From contig NZ_JQLN01000007.1 in the NCBI RefSeq assembly GCF_000744225.1, positions 620,001 through 684,000 on the forward strand: a DNA stretch of 64,000 nucleotides, given 5' to 3'. Each line of letters starts with the position of its first letter. Within the stretch, counting starts at the first letter, position 1. The stretch comes from Kitasatospora mediocidica KCTC 9733 (lineage in GTDB: Bacteria > Actinomycetota > Actinomycetes > Streptomycetales > Streptomycetaceae). The notes beneath the pieces were generated by a model. It was not told where the DNA came from and did no database searches. It saw only the letters and a program-made list of their open reading frames with translations. The position numbers were made by a program, and so were the translations under genes. Positions 60,881 to 64,000 of the stretch are shown one piece after another.

Positions 60881-62211
60881 TGCGCGGCCCCGGCCTTCTG
60901 GTCGGCGAGCGCGGCGGTCTGCGCGGTGTTCAGCGCCGTGGCCGGGTCGGTGCCGGTGTCCAGCGCCGCCTGCAGCGCGACGACCTCCTCGCCCTCCGCC
61001 TTGGCGACCCAGCTGTACGGCGGCTCGGCCACCGCGTAGGCCAGCGCGCCGACCGCGGTCGGCAGGTACGGGTTCTTCGCGATGAAGTCGCTCATCAGCG
61101 GCAGCGCGGCCGCGGTGACCGGCAGGTAGCCGGTCTGGCTGGCCCACTCGGCCTGGCTGGAGGCACTGGCCAGGAACTGCATGTACTTCCAGCCCGCCGC
61201 CTGCTGCGCCTTGGACGCCCCGGCGAACTCCACCAGGTTGGTGCCGGACATGATGTTGGTCGGCTGCCCGGTCGAACCGGTCGGCAGCACGGCGGTGCCC
61301 ATCGCGAACTTGCCGCCCACCGCCTGGTTCTCGTAGTAGTAGCCGGCGGCGCTGCTCAGGTCGAACAGGCCCTTCTGAGCGCCGAGCGCGGCCTCGCCGG
61401 GGTAGTTGGTGCCGACCTGGAGGGCGCCCGCCTTCTTGAGGTCGACCAGGTAGCTCAGCGCCTGGACGGCGGCCGGGCTGTTGAGCTGCGGGGTGCCGTC
61501 GGGGGCGAAGTCCGGCGTGCCGTTGGAGGCGGCCAGCGCCTGGAACATCAGGGTGCCGCTGGCCGGCGAGGCGGTGGTGCCCGGGTCGATCGCGATGCCG
61601 GTGACGCCGTTGCCGGAGACGGCCTTGGCGGCGGTCGCGAACTGCTCCCAGGTGGTGGGGGCGGTCAGGCCCTTGGCCTTCAGCAGGTCGCTGTTGGAGT
61701 AGATCACCTGGACGCTCTTGTTGAACGGCCACATCCAGTTCTTGCCGTCCGGCAGCGCCAGGTCCTTCTGGACGCCCGCGTAGAAGGTGTTGAACTGGTC
61801 GGGCTTGTCGCTGCCCGCGTACTGGCTGACCGGGAGGATCACCTGGCTGTTGGCGAACTGCGCCGCCCAGGGCTCGTAGACCTGGCCGATGGTCGGCGCG
61901 TTGTGCGCGGCGATGGCGGCGGTCTCCTTGGCGTGCAGGGTGCCGTAGTCGGGCTGGTACTCCAGGTTGACCTTGATGTTCGGGTTGGCCGTCTCGAAGT
62001 CGTTGGTCAGCTTGACCAGCGTACTCTTCTGCGATCCGTTGATCATGATCTGCATGAACGAGATGGTGGTGGTGCCGCCGGAGGAGCCGGCGTCGGTGCT
62101 CTTGCTCCCGGAGGAGGAGCAGCCGGCCACGGCGGCGAGCACGGTGACGGCGGCCAGGGCGGAACCGGCGATCCGGCGGTATCCGGCGTGGGGCAGGCGG
62201 GAGCTGGTCAT
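60877..62211 (-). CDS. ABC importer solute-binding lipoprotein (CUT1, UgpB-like)
   Basis: 444 residues. Lipoprotein signal with lipobox AVAGC near residue 31. Two-lobed CUT1 fold: VKLTNDFETANPNIKVNLEY, APTIGQVYEPWAAQFANSQ, WPFNKSVQVIYSNSDLLKAK, and a C-terminal SQTGYLPVTAAAL. The FNKS and Trp-rich segments resemble glycerol-phosphate binding proteins rather than maltose binders, but the ligand is not fixed by sequence. It lies between the two permeases, with a 149-base gap after the first that contains a tandem repeat. Confidence 0.9.
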   Translation of the reverse strand: MTSSRLPHAGYRRIAGSALAAVTVLAAVAGCSSSGSKSTDAGSSGGTTTISFMQIMINGSQKSTLVKLTNDFETANPNIKVNLEYQPDYGTLHAKETAAIAAHNAPTIGQVYEPWAAQFANSQVILPVSQYAGSDKPDQFNTFYAGVQKDLALPDGKNWMWPFNKSVQVIYSNSDLLKAKGLTAPTTWEQFATAAKAVSGNGVTGIAIDPGTTASPASGTLMFQALAASNGTPDFAPDGTPQLNSPAAVQALSYLVDLKKAGALQVGTNYPGEAALGAQKGLFDLSSAAGYYYENQAVGGKFAMGTAVLPTGSTGQPTNIMSGTNLVEFAGASKAQQAAGWKYMQFLASASSQAEWASQTGYLPVTAAALPLMSDFIAKNPYLPTAVGALAYAVAEPPYSWVAKAEGEEVVALQAALDTGTDPATALNTAQTAALADQKAGAAQ

Positions 62212-62294
62212 GATGGGTTCCCTCTGGAGTGATGGCGAGTCATGGAGCAGGTGGAACGTGTGTGGGCGCGAGCGGATCGGCCTGCGGAGCGGCC

Positions 62295-62342
62295 GGCGGA
62301 TCTGCTGGCGGATCTGCTGGCGGATCTGCTGGCGGATCTGCG
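62295..62342. repeat. 12-bp tandem repeat, four copies, between permease and binding protein
   Basis: The unit GGCGGATCTGCT is repeated four times end to end (last copy with one mismatch), in the 149-base gap within the operon. In the transcribed strand it reads as repeats of AGCAGATCCGCC. It does not encode a plausible continued reading frame; an mRNA spacer or processing site is possible. Confidence 0.8.
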
Positions 62343-62360
62343 GGCGCTTCACCCGGCGCG

Positions 62361-63323
62361 TCAGCTGGAACGGCTGATCCGGTCGCCGGTGCGGCGCTGG
62401 AGCAGGGTGAAGGCCGCCGTCACCGCGAACAGGACGATCGCGAGCGCGGCTCCGTAGCCGGTGTCGAAGAAGACGAACGCCTCCTGGTACAGGAGGTAGC
62501 TCAGCGTGGTCGTCGCGTAGACCGGGCCGCCCTGGCTCATCTCGTAGAACTGGGTGAAGGCCTGGAGCGAGGAGATGCTCGTGATGATCACCACGAAGAG
62601 CGTGACCGGGCGCAGCTGCGGCCAGGTGACGTGCCAGAACTCCTGCCACCCGTTGGCGCCGTCGACCCGGGCCGCCTCGCTCAGCTCGGGCGAGATCACC
62701 GCGAGGCCGCCGAGGAAGAGCACCACGGTGAAACCCACCTCGTGCCACAGGCTGTACACGATCACCGAGGGCATCGCCCAGGTGGTCGACTGGAGCCAGC
62801 CCGGCTGCCCCAGGTGGGCTGCCCTGAGCAGGGTGTCGGCGAGTCCGAACTGCGGGTTGAAGATCCATACCCAGGCCAGCGAGGTGGCCACCACCGGGGT
62901 GGCGTGCGGCGCGAAGATCGCGACCCGGGCGGCTCCCAGCAGGCGTCCGCCGCGTTGCAGCAGGAGGGCGAAGGCCAGTGAGAGGGCCGTTCCGCCGATC
63001 ACCATGGCGCCGCTGAAGTAGAGCGAGTGCCAGGCGCTGGAGAGGAAGCTCGGCGCTGTGGAGCCGAAGAGCGAGCGGTAGTTGGCCAGGCCGATGTACT
63101 TCGACTTCGCCGTGTTCAGCGCGTTCCAGTGGAACAGGCTGACATAGAACGTGTAGGCGGTCGGTCCGATGATGAAGACCGAGAAGATCAACAGGGCCGG
63201 CGCGGTGTAGAGCCAGCCCATCGGGCTCTCCCGGACCCGGCGGACCCGTTTCGACGGGCCCACGGTCCGCGCGGCGCACCCCGTCCGCGCCGGTTCGACC
63301 GCTACTGCTGCGTGCTGCGACAT
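62361..63323 (-). CDS. ABC importer permease (UgpA/MalF type)
   Basis: 320 residues from ATG 63323. Six TM helices after a basic N-terminal tail (GPSKRVRRVRESPMG); EAA motif ELSEAARVDGANGWQEFWHV, then FVVIITSISSLQAFTQFYEM. First gene of the five-gene operon: permease, binding protein, second permease, HAD hydrolase, MBL hydrolase. The extension upstream of 63323 lacks family character. The promoter region to 63636 is shared with the divergent gene and contains a separate 12-bp repeat array. Confidence 0.9.
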   Translation of the reverse strand: MSQHAAVAVEPARTGCAARTVGPSKRVRRVRESPMGWLYTAPALLIFSVFIIGPTAYTFYVSLFHWNALNTAKSKYIGLANYRSLFGSTAPSFLSSAWHSLYFSGAMVIGGTALSLAFALLLQRGGRLLGAARVAIFAPHATPVVATSLAWVWIFNPQFGLADTLLRAAHLGQPGWLQSTTWAMPSVIVYSLWHEVGFTVVLFLGGLAVISPELSEAARVDGANGWQEFWHVTWPQLRPVTLFVVIITSISSLQAFTQFYEMSQGGPVYATTTLSYLLYQEAFVFFDTGYGAALAIVLFAVTAAFTLLQRRTGDRISRSS

Positions 63324-63562
63324 CGTCCTGCACCCCACACCTGTACCGACCCCCTGGGTCACCTGGTCCGTACCGGCAGCGCGACGGTCCGGCGGCAACT
63401 CACCGTCGAGCAGCCGTGATTGAGTGAAACGCGCGTAGATAGCGGGATCATGACAAATGAGGAAACAGTTGGTGACGATAGTTCAGCTTTCCGGCGCCCT
63501 GTGAAATCCTGAAAGGCTGGCCACTCTGCGGTCTGTCGGGCCCGGACACCGGGGCGGAAGGG

Positions 63563-63610
63563 GACCGACTGCGGGACCGGCTGCGGGATCGACTGCGGGA
63601 TCGGCTGCGG
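63563..63610. repeat. 12-bp tandem repeat, four copies, in the divergent promoter region
   Basis: Units GACCGACTGCGG, GACCGGCTGCGG, GATCGACTGCGG and GATCGGCTGCGG follow each other, an alternating two-unit pattern of 24 bp repeated twice with two-base changes. It lies between the divergent ABC operon and the gene at the window end. Its period matches the 12-bp repeat inside the ABC operon, but the unit sequence differs. The rest of the interval (63324-63636) has no gene I can support. Confidence 0.8.
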
Positions 63611-63636
63611 GATCGAATCGGACATATCCTGGCAGC

Positions 63637-64000
63637 ATGGCCCATGGAAGCCGAGGCAGCGGCGAGCACCGGGTGCGACGCTTCGCCCGCGCGTTCGCCG
63701 CAGACCCGGTGGAGGCCCTGCTCTACCTCCCCGAGGAGGCCGCCAAGCGCCGCGAGCACCCGGTCGACTACACCGTCGACGAGGACTGGGAGGCGCACCT
63801 GCACGAACTGCTCGGCGCCCCCTGGCCCTGCCCGCAGGCCGACCGCGCCGCCGAGCTCTGGGCCGAGGTCGCCGCCGAGCTGCGCGAGCGCGGCCTCGCC
63901 TTCGGCCGCCACACCTACGGCCACTACAGCGACGCCGACGAGTCCCTCGCCCGCGCCGTCCGGTGCACGGTGCTGCACCGGCGGGCCGAGCTGGTGGTGG
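63637..64000 (+). CDS. Probable class I SAM-dependent methyltransferase, N-terminal part
   Basis: Open from ATG 63637 to the window end (121 codons). The start reads MAHGSRGSGEHRVRRFARAF, with ALLYLPEEAAKRREHPVDYT, FGRHTYGHYSDADESLARAV and CTVLHRRAELVV at the cut. The pattern resembles an actinomycete family of single-domain methyltransferases (Methyltransf_24-like) in which a glycine-rich SAM motif follows shortly after VV; that motif is beyond the window, so the assignment is tentative. It is divergent from the ABC operon. Confidence 0.55.
   Translation, partial: MAHGSRGSGEHRVRRFARAFAADPVEALLYLPEEAAKRREHPVDYTVDEDWEAHLHELLGAPWPCPQADRAAELWAEVAAELRERGLAFGRHTYGHYSDADESLARAVRCTVLHRRAELVV

Noticed and set aside
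62295..63610. Tandem repeats considered as CRISPR arrays
   Set aside because: Units are 12 bp, contiguous, with no unique spacers, and there are no cas genes.
63359..63625. 88-codon minus-strand frame starting in the tandem repeat (Pro/Gln repeats)
   Set aside because: The repetitive composition comes only from the 12-bp repeat, and there is no Shine-Dalgarno or family similarity.
1..64000. tRNA, rRNA, insertion sequence or integrase genes
   Set aside because: No cloverleaf with a CCA-less acceptor, no transposase or recombinase motif and no terminal inverted repeats were found by reading; a dedicated search was not possible.

Overview
This is high-GC actinobacterial chromosome. Start and stop codon use, very high third-position GC, mycothiol chemistry (Mca), DUF397 and XRE-DUF5753 gene pairs, DUF574-type methyltransferases, DUF6230/DUF6114 proteins and one rare TTA codon all point to Streptomycetaceae (Streptomyces, Kitasatospora or a close relative). 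I see no tRNA or rRNA genes, insertion sequences, integrases or CRISPR arrays. The window starts inside one gene (a subtilisin-like protease) and ends inside another (a probable methyltransferase).

Layout. 1-5.4 kb: protease C-terminus, endonuclease IV, an MMPL exporter and a convergent spermidine-synthase-like gene. 5.5-10.9 kb is a decaying accessory patch: a stand-alone C-A-T NRPS, a type I PKS remnant, a MOSC gene with an in-frame stop, and an XRE regulator frameshifted in a C5 run next to its DUF397 partner. 11-14.3 kb: a conserved hypothetical, an MBL hydrolase and an NCS2 purine/pyrimidine permease with a long leader. 14.3-15.5 kb: tryptophanyl-tRNA synthetase behind a complete ribosome-mediated attenuator (leader peptide with two Trp codons, palindrome, terminator). 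15.6-17.3 kb: a Tat-exported phosphoesterase.

17.3-27.8 kb is a catabolic region. An APH-type kinase and three acyl-CoA dehydrogenases form one operon; an MDR oxidoreductase and two SDRs form another. Both promoters carry the same 18-bp operator, and a TetR gene diverges from the second one, so I infer a single regulon. The kinase-dehydrogenase pair resembles enzymes that degrade 4-hydroxyacyl-CoAs by phosphorylation. A secreted M6 protease lies between the two operons. 28-30 kb: a lipoprotein esterase and a trypsin-like secreted protease.

30.1-41 kb is a cell-surface glycan cluster: ATP-grasp ligase, FAD oxidoreductase, GH16 lipoprotein, polysaccharide deacetylase, a GT2-polytopic membrane fusion, a flippase and two more GT2 enzymes. 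Directly upstream on the same strand are a PAS-GGDEF-EAL c-di-GMP enzyme and a methyltransferase. 44-50.9 kb: GH15 with a TTA codon, mca, glmS with a small upstream gene, a GntR regulator and a NUDIX hydrolase. 51-55 kb: DUF6114, DUF6230, TetR and two secreted proteins. 55-57.9 kb: a flavoprotein disulfide reductase and a secreted GH8 enzyme behind a palindromic operator. 57.9-63.3 kb: a five-gene operon of an ABC importer (two permeases and a binding protein, no ATPase), a HAD phosphatase and an RNase J-like MBL protein, with two separate 12-bp tandem repeats.
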